DNA of 64,000 bases, from contig CALISG010000023.1 of the NCBI GenBank assembly GCA_938042065.1, positions 1-64,000 of the forward strand, in the 5' to 3' direction. Under the pieces are notes generated by a model. The model made no database searches, had not been told where the DNA came from, and saw only the letters and a list, made by a program, of their open reading frames with translations. The position numbers and the translations under genes are program-made. Positions 16,415 to 25,608 of the stretch are shown one piece after another. The DNA is from an uncultured Candidatus Saccharibacteria bacterium. GTDB taxonomy: Bacteria > Patescibacteriota > Saccharimonadia > Saccharimonadales > Saccharimonadaceae. The stretch's first letter is position 1; each line of letters begins with the position of its first letter.

Positions 16415-17407
16415 TCAAACATTCCGCGCATAGCGGCCAGTTTCAGCCGCCAACTCGACCAAGCGGTTAGCGCTGGCCCACTCGCCATCGTACCAAGTCG
16501 ACACTTGTGCCAATCGCACGGCAACCACCGACGTCAAGCCGACATCAACTGTCGAGCTGTAGCTATTGCCGCGAAAATCCTCGGCTACCAGCTCTTTGTC
16601 GGTAACCGCCAAAATACCGTTATATAGCGGTTCGCGGGCAGCATGCGTTAAAATCTCGTTTATTTTCTTGGCCGCGATTGATTCGCGCAGCAGTAGCGAA
16701 ACCGTTGATAGACCAACGTTACCGTACTGGCGGCTGCTAACTGCAAGCCCGCTTACCGCGCTCGCAACATTTGGCAAAACTGCCTGCAATCGCTGGCCGT
16801 AATCAGCCGCCATCGCCACCAAGTCGCTGTCGCCCAGACGCTCAGTCTTTAATAGCGAGCTAGCAAAATGATAACTGCCAGCCGCTGTAATCGTCGCTGC
16901 CTCGACACCAACCGCTTGATCAAGCGTAGCGATAACCGGCGCTACCGAGCTAATCGCCGCATCGCCGCTGCAGACAATATCCGTCGAGACGTTAACCAAT
17001 CCGTCATTAACGCCCATGACAATCGTCGCAAAATCAGCACACTGCGACAACGACGCCACGCGTCGAGCACCAGCCGTCCGATGGCGGCGCAGTTCGGCGG
17101 CATCAGTCTGGCATCCAGTATCAATCAAAACATCAATACCGAGGTCGTCCCACGGCAATTTGGTTGTCCGCTTATCGCTTATGATAGGAATGATCCGGTC
17201 GCCAACATATAGCGATGCGTCGCCAGTGCCAATCGCCTTGGCATAATGGCCGTAAATCGAGTCGTGCTTCAGCAGATAAGCGCACTGCTCGGCGCTCAGA
17301 TGCGTCCGAATAGCCGCTATTTCCATATCCGAACGGCTCTGCGCAATTTTGAAAACACTGCGGCCAACCCGGCAAAAACCGTTAATCGCTACTTTTATTT
17401 TCACCAT
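16415..17407 (-). CDS. GAPDH homologue lacking the catalytic cysteine
   Basis: 330 aa from the ATG of MVKIKVAINGF, 6 bases after AAGGAG; a GTG three codons... upstream at 17411-17413 would abut the ribosome site. Overall layout is glyceraldehyde-3-phosphate dehydrogenase: Rossmann loop INGFCRVGR (residues 8-16, usually GFGRIGR), and the C-terminal WYDGEWASANRLVELA (about 305-320). The catalytic block normally S-N-A-S-C-T-T-N-C-L-A-P-V reads C-S-G-D-A-A-I-S-S-V-A-P-V at 146-158, so Ala150 replaces the active cysteine, and the usual active His is not evident. It probably cannot do the normal reaction; it may be a regulatory or moonlighting paralogue. Confidence 0.85.
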   Translation of the reverse strand: MVKIKVAINGFCRVGRSVFKIAQSRSDMEIAAIRTHLSAEQCAYLLKHDSIYGHYAKAIGTGDASLYVGDRIIPIISDKRTTKLPWDDLGIDVLIDTGCQTDAAELRRHRTAGARRVASLSQCADFATIVMGVNDGLVNVSTDIVCSGDAAISSVAPVIATLDQAVGVEAATITAAGSYHFASSLLKTERLGDSDLVAMAADYGQRLQAVLPNVASAVSGLAVSSRQYGNVGLSTVSLLLRESIAAKKINEILTHAAREPLYNGILAVTDKELVAEDFRGNSYSSTVDVGLTSVVAVRLAQVSTWYDGEWASANRLVELAAETGRYARNV

Positions 17408-17475
17408 GCCCACTCCTTGATTAAGCCATCTTTGCTAATATTTTAGCAAAAGCGCAATAGCTTTGGCAAATTTGC

Positions 17476-17481
17476 TATAAT
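17476..17481 (+). promoter_or_regulatory. rel -10 box, leaderless
   Basis: TGC-TATAAT extended -10 at 17473-17481 ends 6 bases before the rel ATG at 17488. No good -35 is seen, as expected for extended -10 promoters. Transcription should start at the A of ATG. Confidence 0.65.
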
Positions 17482-17487
17482 AAGGAT

Positions 17488-19014
17488 ATGAACGAGGTCG
17501 AGCTGGTTAATCTGGCTAGAAGCCATTACAGTGAAGAGCAGGTCGCATTGTTAGAAAAAGCAATCCATTATGCTACCGATAAGCACGACGGGCAACTGCG
17601 TAAAAGCGGCGAGCCGTACATCACTCACCCGCTGCAAGTCGCTGCTATGTTAATCGACTGGGGCATGGATATTGATTCGGTGATTGCCGGCGTACTGCAC
17701 GACACGGTCGAGGATACTGATGCTACACTAGAAGAAATCACCGAGCTATTCGGCCGGGATATCGCTTTTCTGGTTGACGGCGTTACTAAGGTTAGCCAAG
17801 CCCGCGCCGGCATGAAAAACCTCGAATCGTATTTGCCGAGCACTACCGATAACTTGACAAAGCTGCTCATCGCTGTCGGCCAAGACGTGCGAGTGATCAT
17901 CATCAAGCTGGCCGACCGCCTGCATAATATGCAAACTTTGCAATTCAAAAGTCCGGAAAAGCAGAAGAAAATCGCTCGCGAGACACTAGACGTTTTCGCA
18001 CCGTTAGCCGATCGGTTAAATATGGGGCGGCTGCGCGTACAGCTCGAGGAGTTGAGCTTCAAATATTTAATGCCCGAGGAATACAACCAAACTGTCGCCC
18101 TCAAAGATAGCCGCTTAAAGAAATCTCAACGTAAGCTAGATGCCGTCCGCCGCGCTGTCGATTCGCGCCTCAGCGACGAGAAAATCCAGCACCAAATCGA
18201 CGGCCGCGTCAAGAGTACCTACAGCCTATACAAGAAGATGAAGCGCGTCCCCAATATCGACGATATTTATGATTTGATCGCGCTGAGAATTATCGTTGAC
18301 GATATCGACACTTGCTATCTGGTACTTAACGAACTGCACAATATGTACGAGCCGATGGTTGGGCGAATCAAAGATTACATATCGAAGCCTAAGCCCAACG
18401 GCTACCAATCACTGCACACTACGGTGGTTACTAAAAACGGCCAAGCGGTCGAGTTCCAGATCCGCACCCGCGAGATGCACGATTACGCCGAACGCGGGCT
18501 GGCGGCCAGCTTCCATTATAATGAGCAAAAACTAACTGATGCTTACATCAAGGGCAAAATGACCAGCCTGCCGACAGATTTACACTGGATTAAGCATTTG
18601 CAGTCGGCAGCATCGATGATTCGCGAGGGTAAAGATTTCGATGTTGATAATTTGAAGGTCGATTTGTTCGGTGACCGGATTTTTATTTATTCGCCAAAGG
18701 GTGATATTTACGACCTGCCAGACGGCGCTTTCCCGTTAGATTTTGCCTACCGCGTGCACTCTGATTTAGCCGCTAAATCAAGCGGATTTCTAATAAACGG
18801 CAAGATGGAACCATTCAGCTACAAATTGCAGCACGGCGATACCGTCGAAATTCTAACCAACAAGCGCGCTCGCCCAAAGCCCGGCTGGAACGAATATGTC
18901 ATCACTGGACACGCCCGGATGAAGCTCAAGGCCCAGCTCAAGAAGACTTCGCTATTAGGCCGCGCTGGCAGCCTATTGCAGCGCACAGCACCGTTTCGCC
19001 GCAACAAAAAATAG
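17488..19014 (+). CDS. rel: (p)ppGpp synthetase/hydrolase, short Rel
   Basis: 508 aa RelA/SpoT homologue. The HD hydrolase domain is intact, with HPLQVA (about 47-52), HDTVEDT (about 71-77) and RLHNMQTL (about 144-151). The synthetase domain follows with YDLIALRIIV and PNGYQSLHTTV (about 300-310). A TGS domain ends the protein near 470. The helical, zinc-finger and ACT regulatory domains of full-length Rel are missing, so ribosome sensing by the usual C-terminus is not available. Followed by a clear terminator. Confidence 0.95.
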   Translation: MNEVELVNLARSHYSEEQVALLEKAIHYATDKHDGQLRKSGEPYITHPLQVAAMLIDWGMDIDSVIAGVLHDTVEDTDATLEEITELFGRDIAFLVDGVTKVSQARAGMKNLESYLPSTTDNLTKLLIAVGQDVRVIIIKLADRLHNMQTLQFKSPEKQKKIARETLDVFAPLADRLNMGRLRVQLEELSFKYLMPEEYNQTVALKDSRLKKSQRKLDAVRRAVDSRLSDEKIQHQIDGRVKSTYSLYKKMKRVPNIDDIYDLIALRIIVDDIDTCYLVLNELHNMYEPMVGRIKDYISKPKPNGYQSLHTTVVTKNGQAVEFQIRTREMHDYAERGLAASFHYNEQKLTDAYIKGKMTSLPTDLHWIKHLQSAASMIREGKDFDVDNLKVDLFGDRIFIYSPKGDIYDLPDGAFPLDFAYRVHSDLAAKSSGFLINGKMEPFSYKLQHGDTVEILTNKRARPKPGWNEYVITGHARMKLKAQLKKTSLLGRAGSLLQRTAPFRRNKK

Positions 19015-19023
19015 CAGCCAAAA

Positions 19024-19056
19024 CGAAAATAGCCAGACAATCTCTGGCTATTTTCG
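19024..19056. terminator. rel terminator
   Basis: 14-bp perfect stem (19024-19037/19043-19056) with AAAATAGCC/GGCTATTTT arms and a 5-base loop. A-run before and T-run inside the 3' arm make it usable in both directions. The same AAAATAGC stem style recurs at the 44.1 and 46.0 kb cassettes. Confidence 0.85.
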
Positions 19057-19087
19057 CTAAGTTTGCAATTAGAAGTTTATCAACTAT

Positions 19088-19705
19088 TTATGCCTGCGGC
19101 GGCTGCTGAGGCGGCTGCGGCTGTCCGCCTTCAGCTACCGGCGGCTGAGGCTGGACAACCGTTGCAGCTGGTTGTTGCGGTTGAGCGTATGGCTGCGGTT
19201 GTTGAGCATAGGCTACCGGCTGCTGCGGTTGTCTGTAAGCTGGCTGCGGTGCGTAATACCCAGGCTGCGGCGGCTGGCCGTAGACTGGTTGCTGCCGCAT
19301 AACCGGGCCAACATAGCGGCTTGAACCAAACGCCAAAATCGGGTTCATAATCGCCGGGAAGAAGATCATCAAAACGCCAAAACCAGTCGTTTTGCCAAAC
19401 GATTTTGCTAAATCTAGCGGTAACACGATCGAAATGTATATATGGGCAAACGGCAAGAACATCAGTACGACTTGCCACTCTGGCCGGCCGACAATCTGCA
19501 TCATTACTACCATGTTGTATATTGGCACTAATGACGCCCAGCCTGGCTTGCCAGCCTTGGTGAAGATTCGCCACATGGCGATAATCATTAGTATGGAAAC
19601 TGCCAGTACAATTAAGACGACAAACAGCCAAATTACAACTGCAACCGCACCGATGTCACTACTAGTCGTCGTATAAGTCGAAGTCGAATAATCATAATAG
19701 TCCAT
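19088..19705 (-). CDS. Small multi-span membrane protein with Gln/Pro tail
   Basis: 205 aa. A short Tyr/Thr/Ser-rich start is followed by three to four membrane helices (about 20-45, 58-78, 83-100, 110-130) and the sequence KAGKPGWASLVPIYN, typical of DUF5684-type proteins. Residues 138-205 are a Gln/Pro/Tyr low-complexity tail (QPPQPGYYAPQP repeats). Family members include fusions to signal peptidase I, but no Ser/Lys dyad is visible here. Function unknown. Ribosome site GGAG present. Confidence 0.7.
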   Translation of the reverse strand: MDYYDYSTSTYTTTSSDIGAVAVVIWLFVVLIVLAVSILMIIAMWRIFTKAGKPGWASLVPIYNMVVMMQIVGRPEWQVVLMFLPFAHIYISIVLPLDLAKSFGKTTGFGVLMIFFPAIMNPILAFGSSRYVGPVMRQQPVYGQPPQPGYYAPQPAYRQPQQPVAYAQQPQPYAQPQQPAATVVQPQPPVAEGGQPQPPQQPPQA

Positions 19706-19726
19706 AATTTGCTCCGTTTAAGTTTA

Positions 19727-20251
19727 TTACCGATTATTATAGCGGTCAATGCATTGTTTGACAATCGTCTTGGCTTCCTCGGCATCGCCCCAGCCCTTGA
19801 CGATGGTACTGCCTGGCTTCTTGAGGTCTTTGTAATGAGTGAAGTGATGTTCAAGCTGCTTAACCAGCTGCGGAATGTCGTCGAGCGAGTTAATACGATC
19901 ATCGTCGCGATTATCAGCCGGCACCACGACTACTTTGTCGTCGACTTCACCGTCATCTTCGAAGCGCAGCACGCCAATAATCCGCGCCTCCAACCACACG
20001 CCAGTCGTTAGCGGCTCTGGGCAAATAATCAGCGTATCTAGCTCATCGCCATCCTCGTCAAGCGTCTGCGGAATAAAGCCGTAATTACACGGCTTAGCAA
20101 AGATTTTTGGCTCGACGCGGTCCAGTATAAAGGCTGCCCGCTGCCGATCCCATTCGACTTTCAGGCGCGACCCTTCGGGGATTTCTACTACGGTATTGAC
20201 TAGCCCGCCATCAACGTCTCCCGGGTCAAGAACTTTATTAAAATCTGCCAT
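19727..20251 (-). CDS. ppa: Inorganic pyrophosphatase
   Basis: 174 aa family I soluble pyrophosphatase, which drives biosynthesis by splitting PPi. Metal-binding acid clusters are clear: YGFIPQTLDEDGDELDTLII (residues about 58-77) holds the DxDxxD signature, and EDDGEVDDKVV (about 97-107) the next Asp pair. Strong ribosome site AAAGGAG. Transcribed toward the DUF5684-type gene, 22 bp away. Confidence 0.96.
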   Translation of the reverse strand: MADFNKVLDPGDVDGGLVNTVVEIPEGSRLKVEWDRQRAAFILDRVEPKIFAKPCNYGFIPQTLDEDGDELDTLIICPEPLTTGVWLEARIIGVLRFEDDGEVDDKVVVVPADNRDDDRINSLDDIPQLVKQLEHHFTHYKDLKKPGSTIVKGWGDAEEAKTIVKQCIDRYNNR

Positions 20252-20323
20252 ATTGCTCCTTTGCTTACAGTTACTACCTATATAGTACCAGTTTTTTACG
20301 CTATAGAGTATACTAATAGAGAT

Positions 20324-21328
20324 ATGAGTAAGAAAAAGAGTCCGACGCTGTTGACAGCAGAAGACTATATGTCGGATTTAGCAGTTAAAATTGATAATGC
20401 CAAACAACGCGTCAATATGGTAGCGACCACCTTTCGCGCCGATGACAAGCACACCGAAGCCGTAATCGCCGCCGTCGAGCGCGCAGCGGCTGAACGCGGC
20501 GTGCCAGCCTCGGTTTGTGCCGATTCATTCACTTATCTCGAACCGAAGGAATTCATTCTGCGTTCACCGCGCCGCCAGCCATCGCGCGCCGTTCACGCCA
20601 TGAAATTAGAACGGCGGCTAAAAAAAGCAGGCGTGGCTTTTCGCTGGCTCGGTCAAAAGGCCAATATGCTAATGACTGGCCGCACTCATAGCAAGTGGTC
20701 GATTGTTGACGACATAGTCTACGCTTGCGGCGGCGTCAATATGGACCACGAGAGCCTAGCTAATGTCGATTACATGTTCCGATTTGATAATAAAGTGTTA
20801 GCTGATAAGCTATCTAACGAGCAATACCTTATCGCTCGCGCCGACAAGCGCGGCGGTTCGATTCGCAATTCAATGTTTGGCCTCGACGAACACTCGACTG
20901 TCCTGGTTGATCAGGGCTTGCCAACTAATTCTCTCATTTACAAGCGCGCCTGCGACCTAGCCGAACAAGCTGAAAACATCGTACTAGTATCGCAGTACTG
21001 CCCGACTGGCAAACTCAACCGCATTCTCAAGCGCAAAAATGCCAAATTATATTTCAATAATTGGCGTACCGCCTCGCCGATCAATAAACTTCTTATCAAA
21101 CTCGGCACCTTAACCAGCCGGCAACAAACCCTATATCAGCATCCGCAATATCTGCACGCCAAATTCATTGTTTTCACGATGTCTGACGGTTCGAAAATAG
21201 CACTATCAGGATCGCATAATTTCATGCGCGGCTCTGGCATCATGGGTACGCGCGAAATCGCTCTCGAGACTAGCGACCCAGCCATCATTAAACAACTCGA
21301 AGCTTTCCGCAAGAAATACGTCGAATAA
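20324..21328 (+). CDS. Phospholipase D-superfamily protein
   Basis: 334 aa, starting at the ATG of MSKKKSP, which lies 9 bases after a TATACT box; the upstream frame is not supported. Two PLD motifs: HSKWSIVDD near residues 124-132 (HxKxxxxD) and HAKFIVFTMSDGSKIALSGSHNF near 284-306, where the usual Asp of HxKxxxxD is Thr but the GS/N part is kept. Size and layout suggest a cardiolipin-synthase-like phosphatidyltransferase or other phosphodiesterase. No N-terminal membrane span, unlike typical cardiolipin synthases. Confidence 0.75.
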   Translation: MSKKKSPTLLTAEDYMSDLAVKIDNAKQRVNMVATTFRADDKHTEAVIAAVERAAAERGVPASVCADSFTYLEPKEFILRSPRRQPSRAVHAMKLERRLKKAGVAFRWLGQKANMLMTGRTHSKWSIVDDIVYACGGVNMDHESLANVDYMFRFDNKVLADKLSNEQYLIARADKRGGSIRNSMFGLDEHSTVLVDQGLPTNSLIYKRACDLAEQAENIVLVSQYCPTGKLNRILKRKNAKLYFNNWRTASPINKLLIKLGTLTSRQQTLYQHPQYLHAKFIVFTMSDGSKIALSGSHNFMRGSGIMGTREIALETSDPAIIKQLEAFRKKYVE

Positions 21329-21349
21329 TACCAATATACGACGTCGAAA

Positions 21350-22285
21350 CTATTCCGCCTTCACGCCCTCTAAGTACTCGCGGATACTCAGCGCCGCCGT
21401 CGCCCCCTCGCCGACAGCACTGGCTACCTGCATGGTAGCGCCGCTACGGACATCGCCGCTGGCAAATACGCCCGGCAAAGCCGTCGCCAAACGGTCGTCG
21501 GTTTTGATGAAGCCGTACTCATCAAGCTCAACGCCGCTATCCGCCAAAAACTGTGTATTCGGCTTCAAGCCAATGAAAACAAACACGCCGTCAGCCTCAA
21601 AAGTCGTTTTTGCGCCGTTTTCGAGCGCCCGTACCGCTGCCACCGCACCGTCCTCGCCGACGATTTCTTGTGCTACCGTTTGCAAATGTACGGTAATTTT
21701 GCCATTATCAATATATTTCTGCAAATCGTCTTGCAAAGTCTTACTAGCTTTGATAGTACTTCGCACCAGCAAATCAATATGCTCGGCAAATCGCGTCAAA
21801 AACATCGCTTCCTGCACACCCGAGTTGCCGCCGCCGACGATGACCAGTCTCTTGCCTTTATAAAAAGCACCATCGCAGGTCGCACAATAATGCACGCCGC
21901 GGCCATAAAATTCTGCCTCGCCAGGAATGCCAAGTTTCTTATAACCGCTGCCTGTAGCAATCAGTACAGCGCGAGCTTTAACCTCTTGACCGTCAACTGT
22001 CAAAATATTAACTCCATCCTGATGGCGCAGCGATGAAACGTCGCCGTAATCAATCTTGGCGCCAAAGCGTTCAGCTTGCTTGCGCAAATTATCTGCTAAT
22101 TCCATGCCTGGGACACCGTCGGGGAAGCCAGGATAGTTGTCGATTTTATCGGTAATTGCCGCTAGACCGCCAACGACGCCCTTCTCGTAAAGAGTAGTGT
22201 CAATACCCTCGCGCGTAGTATAAATCGCTGCCGCTAGTGCACTCGGGCCGGCGCCAATCATCACCGCAGGTTTTATATCTTCCAT
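21350..22285 (-). CDS. trxB: Thioredoxin reductase
   Basis: 311 aa FAD/NAD(P)H oxidoreductase. FAD loop GAGPSALAAAIYTTREG (residues 12-28), redox-active CATCDG (near 133-138), nucleotide loop VGGGNSGVQEA (near 150-160) and FAD loop GVFASGDVRSG (near 272-282). It would reduce thioredoxin using NADPH. Ribosome site GAGGAGG. Downstream of the FKBP gene, probably one transcript. Confidence 0.96.
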   Translation of the reverse strand: MEDIKPAVMIGAGPSALAAAIYTTREGIDTTLYEKGVVGGLAAITDKIDNYPGFPDGVPGMELADNLRKQAERFGAKIDYGDVSSLRHQDGVNILTVDGQEVKARAVLIATGSGYKKLGIPGEAEFYGRGVHYCATCDGAFYKGKRLVIVGGGNSGVQEAMFLTRFAEHIDLLVRSTIKASKTLQDDLQKYIDNGKITVHLQTVAQEIVGEDGAVAAVRALENGAKTTFEADGVFVFIGLKPNTQFLADSGVELDEYGFIKTDDRLATALPGVFASGDVRSGATMQVASAVGEGATAALSIREYLEGVKAE

Positions 22286-22303
22286 GTAGATTTCCTCCTC
22301 GTC

Positions 22304-22993
22304 TTACTGTGCTTGCTGAGCTTGCTGATATGCATTCATTAATTTCGTCATATCTGGTTGGCTAATCGTTTCTGGTGCTGGAATTGTCATAACGACAAAT
22401 TTCAATGGCATGTTCGGCGCGATAATCTGCTTGCCGTTAGAATCTTTACTGCCGGCCTCGCCGTATGCTTTGTCAGCTGGGATAGACAATAGACGCACGC
22501 CGCCGATTTTCATTCCTTTCAAACCTTCTTTCCAGCCTTTGATTATACCAGCCGTACTCAACCCGCTTACTGGCAACGGCGTTTTCAGCTTATTATTATC
22601 AATGCTCTGATCAAAGATATCACCATTTGCGTCCCAGCCAATATAATAAGCCGCAAAACTAGTTTTGTCGTCTATCAGTGCGCCATCGCCCTCTGTTAGA
22701 TCTTCGGTTACTAGCGATTTGACGCTATCGATTTCGAACTTTGCAACTTGGCTAGAATACTGCTTGAACGTCTCGTAATATTTGGCTGATAATTCATCGG
22801 CTTGCGCTTGTTTTTTTTGTTCGTAAGCAGTTTGCTCTTTTTTATACTCGCTTAGAACTTTTTGGTAGTCCGCCTGAGCTTGCTTGTTTGACTGCATTGA
22901 TAAAATCATCACTGCGAAAGAACCTAGCGTACCTAGAACGGTCGCGACCATAATAATCAAAATGCCAGCACGTTGCTTCTTTGACGTTGCCAT
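22304..22993 (-). CDS. Membrane-anchored FKBP-type prolyl isomerase
   Basis: 229 aa. Residues 8-30 form a membrane anchor, 33-95 a coiled coil rich in Gln/Lys/Glu, and 100-215 an FKBP domain with GWDANGDIFDQS, IIKGWKEGLKGMKIGGVRLLSIPADKAYG (about 165-193, quoted in parts) and the late LKFVVMTI strand. It would help fold secreted proteins outside the membrane. Promoter TGC-TATAAT about 30 bases upstream plus ribosome site GAGAGGGG. Lies 18 bp before trxB. Confidence 0.9.
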   Translation of the reverse strand: MATSKKQRAGILIIMVATVLGTLGSFAVMILSMQSNKQAQADYQKVLSEYKKEQTAYEQKKQAQADELSAKYYETFKQYSSQVAKFEIDSVKSLVTEDLTEGDGALIDDKTSFAAYYIGWDANGDIFDQSIDNNKLKTPLPVSGLSTAGIIKGWKEGLKGMKIGGVRLLSIPADKAYGEAGSKDSNGKQIIAPNMPLKFVVMTIPAPETISQPDMTKLMNAYQQAQQAQ

Positions 22994-23040
22994 TATTTCC
23001 CCTCTCTAGTTTATCTTTTCATTATAGCATAAAATCTCGA

Positions 23041-25467
23041 TTATTTCCATAGTTTGCGCACAATTGCCGCCAGCAGCGACGCAATAATCGCCGCGGTTGC
23101 CGCTAAGCCGAATTCAGCTGGCGATAACGGTGCGATTTTGAATAAATTGCGCAGAAATGGCAAACTATAGACTGCCGCCAAGGCGACAGAAGCCGCGACC
23201 ACCACAATAGCCAAGGCATTCTTGCCACGCTGTTTAACAGCCAAGCGAATGATTTTGCGGCCGGATAGCGCCAAAATCATACCAATATTAGCTAGAATTA
23301 TCGTTAAGTAAGTTACCGCTCGCGCTTGATCACTAGAAGCACCACTGCCCAGCATTCCGCCATGAATTAGAACGGCCATCAGCGCCAGCAAGCCGCCAAT
23401 TGCTAAACTTTCTAGCACTACCGCTCGACTAAATAATGGTTGCGAAATTCGCCGCGGCGGCTGGCGCATCGCATCCTCATCCTCTGGCTCGCCTTCAAAC
23501 ACTAGTGTGCAAGCAGGATCAATAATAAATTCAAAAAATACGATGTGAATTGGCAGTAAAATCAATTCCCAACCAAGCAATACCGGCGCAATTGACAACG
23601 CAGCAATCGGGATATGTACAATCATGATATACATCACCGCTTTTTGCAAGTTAGCAAAAATCCTTCGGCCGATACGCACACCCTGAACGATCGAAGCAAA
23701 GTTGTCGTCCAATAGCACCAGAGACGCCGCTTCGCGAGCAACGTCGGTACCGCGCTGACCCATAGCGATACCGATATGCGCGCTCTTGAGAGCCGGGCCG
23801 TCATTAACGCCGTCGCCAGTCATCGCCACCACTTCGCCGTTTTGCTTAAGAGCGGAAATAATCGCCAGCTTAACATTTGGCGCGACGCGGCTGTAGATTT
23901 CTGTAGTTTTGACAAGCTCGCGCTGCTGCTTTTCGTTCATCGACAAAAATTCTTGACCAGTTATCACCCGCTCGGTGCACAAACCAATCTCGCGGCCGAT
24001 ACGCCGCGCCGTCTCGGCGTGGTCGCCAGTTAGCATAATCACTTTGATGCCAGCTCGGTGTGCCAAGGCGACAGCATCCTTAGCCTCGGTACGAATCGGA
24101 TCAGACAACCCCACCAAACCTAGCAGCTCGTATTGATAGCCATCGCGAGAAGGCGCGATGCTTTTCGCTACTGCCTTGGCAATTGCTAATACACGCAAGC
24201 CGTCATCGGCTGCATCGTCGGCAATCTCTTGCAGTCGTCTTTGCTGCTCACGGGGCAAGCGGCATAGTCGAAAAACCTCCTCCGGAGCGCCTTTCAACGC
24301 TATAATTTCAGGCTTACCACCGCGCCCCCAAATTTGCGCTACCGAAAACGAATGGCTATCTAGCGGATATTCTTTGACAATATCCATGCCGTTATAAATC
24401 GCCGACAGATCATCGGTCGCCGCCAAGAACGCCTCTTCCATCGGATCAGACGGATTTTTTTGCGACGCTAGAATACCATAGGCAATAATCTCGTTGCGCT
24501 GAGCGTCGCTAGGTTCTTCACCGCTAGCCGCGATCACCTGATTTATCGCCATGCGGTTCTCGGTCAATGTCCCAGTTTTGTCCGTGCAAAGCACCGTTGC
24601 GCCGCCGAGCGTCTCGATAGTTTGGTTCTTGCGCGCCAGCACATTGCTCTTGGCCAAGCGCCAAGCTCCCAGCGCCATAAATACCGACAAGACCACAGGA
24701 AACTCCTCGGGTAAAATCGCAATTGACAACGTCAGTCCCGCCAAAAAACCATGCAAAAAATCGCCGCGTAGCAGCCAAAACAGCAACGTCAACAACATTG
24801 CCAAGAGCACTGCCGCCGCTACTATATAGCGCACAACTCGACCAACTTCCTTTTGCAATAATGTCTTCTCTGGCTTAATTTCGTGCAGCGACACGCCGAT
24901 GCGCCCCATCTCGGTCTGCTCACCAACAGCGGTTACTTCGACAAGCCCGTGCCCAGATGTTATTACCGTACCAGAGAATACCTGACCCCCAGCAGTCTTT
25001 TCGACTGGCAGCGATTCGCCAGTCAAAATACTTTCGTTAGCAGCAACGTTTGACGATTCAATGAGCTTACCATCAGCAGCCACTCGGCTACCTTCGCCGA
25101 CAACCAAAATATCGCCAACTACCACCTCTACGCTAGGAATGGTAACATGTTCGCCAGCGCGCACCACCTGGCATTGCGGCGCAGATAACGATCGCAGTGC
25201 TTCTAACGCCCGCTCAGTTTTAGAATCTTGATACAATTCTAGAGTCACCACGCCAACTACCGACAGCGCCAGAACCACTGTTTCGTGCCAATCACCCAAG
25301 AAAAAGTAGACCGCTACCACCGCTAGCAACAAGAAAATCATCGGCTCGGTAATAATCGCTAAGATCAGCCTAACAATACTTTTATTTTCGCGGTCAGGCA
25401 ACCGATTCTCACCATATTTCTGGCGTTGAATAACTACTTGATCGCGCGATAACCCCTGTCTACCCAT
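23041..25467 (-). CDS. P-type cation-transport ATPase
   Basis: 808 aa P2-like ATPase. Actuator motif TGES (ILTGESLPVEK), membrane-4 motif ILPEEFPVVLSVF, phosphorylation site DKTGTLTENRM and hinge GDGVNDGPALKSA are all present; the C-terminal half carries six predicted spans. The PEEFP motif in M4 differs from the PEGLP of standard Ca2+ pumps and is typical of an uncharacterised bacterial P2-like group, so the ion is uncertain (Ca2+, Mn2+ or other). TGC-TATACT ends 8 bases before the ATG. Confidence 0.93.
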   Translation of the reverse strand: MGRQGLSRDQVVIQRQKYGENRLPDRENKSIVRLILAIITEPMIFLLLAVVAVYFFLGDWHETVVLALSVVGVVTLELYQDSKTERALEALRSLSAPQCQVVRAGEHVTIPSVEVVVGDILVVGEGSRVAADGKLIESSNVAANESILTGESLPVEKTAGGQVFSGTVITSGHGLVEVTAVGEQTEMGRIGVSLHEIKPEKTLLQKEVGRVVRYIVAAAVLLAMLLTLLFWLLRGDFLHGFLAGLTLSIAILPEEFPVVLSVFMALGAWRLAKSNVLARKNQTIETLGGATVLCTDKTGTLTENRMAINQVIAASGEEPSDAQRNEIIAYGILASQKNPSDPMEEAFLAATDDLSAIYNGMDIVKEYPLDSHSFSVAQIWGRGGKPEIIALKGAPEEVFRLCRLPREQQRRLQEIADDAADDGLRVLAIAKAVAKSIAPSRDGYQYELLGLVGLSDPIRTEAKDAVALAHRAGIKVIMLTGDHAETARRIGREIGLCTERVITGQEFLSMNEKQQRELVKTTEIYSRVAPNVKLAIISALKQNGEVVAMTGDGVNDGPALKSAHIGIAMGQRGTDVAREAASLVLLDDNFASIVQGVRIGRRIFANLQKAVMYIMIVHIPIAALSIAPVLLGWELILLPIHIVFFEFIIDPACTLVFEGEPEDEDAMRQPPRRISQPLFSRAVVLESLAIGGLLALMAVLIHGGMLGSGASSDQARAVTYLTIILANIGMILALSGRKIIRLAVKQRGKNALAIVVVAASVALAAVYSLPFLRNLFKIAPLSPAEFGLAATAAIIASLLAAIVRKLWK

Positions 25468-25608
25468 ACTAAATCAGTATAGCAAAAGCGGATTAATTTC
25501 GATAGCATTCGGCGTACCAGCAACCGCGACCATGACCCGCTGAATGAGTTGTGAAAATGACATCATATACCTCTAGAATACTAATAGGTTTTTTGCCATA
25601 ATCAAGAT

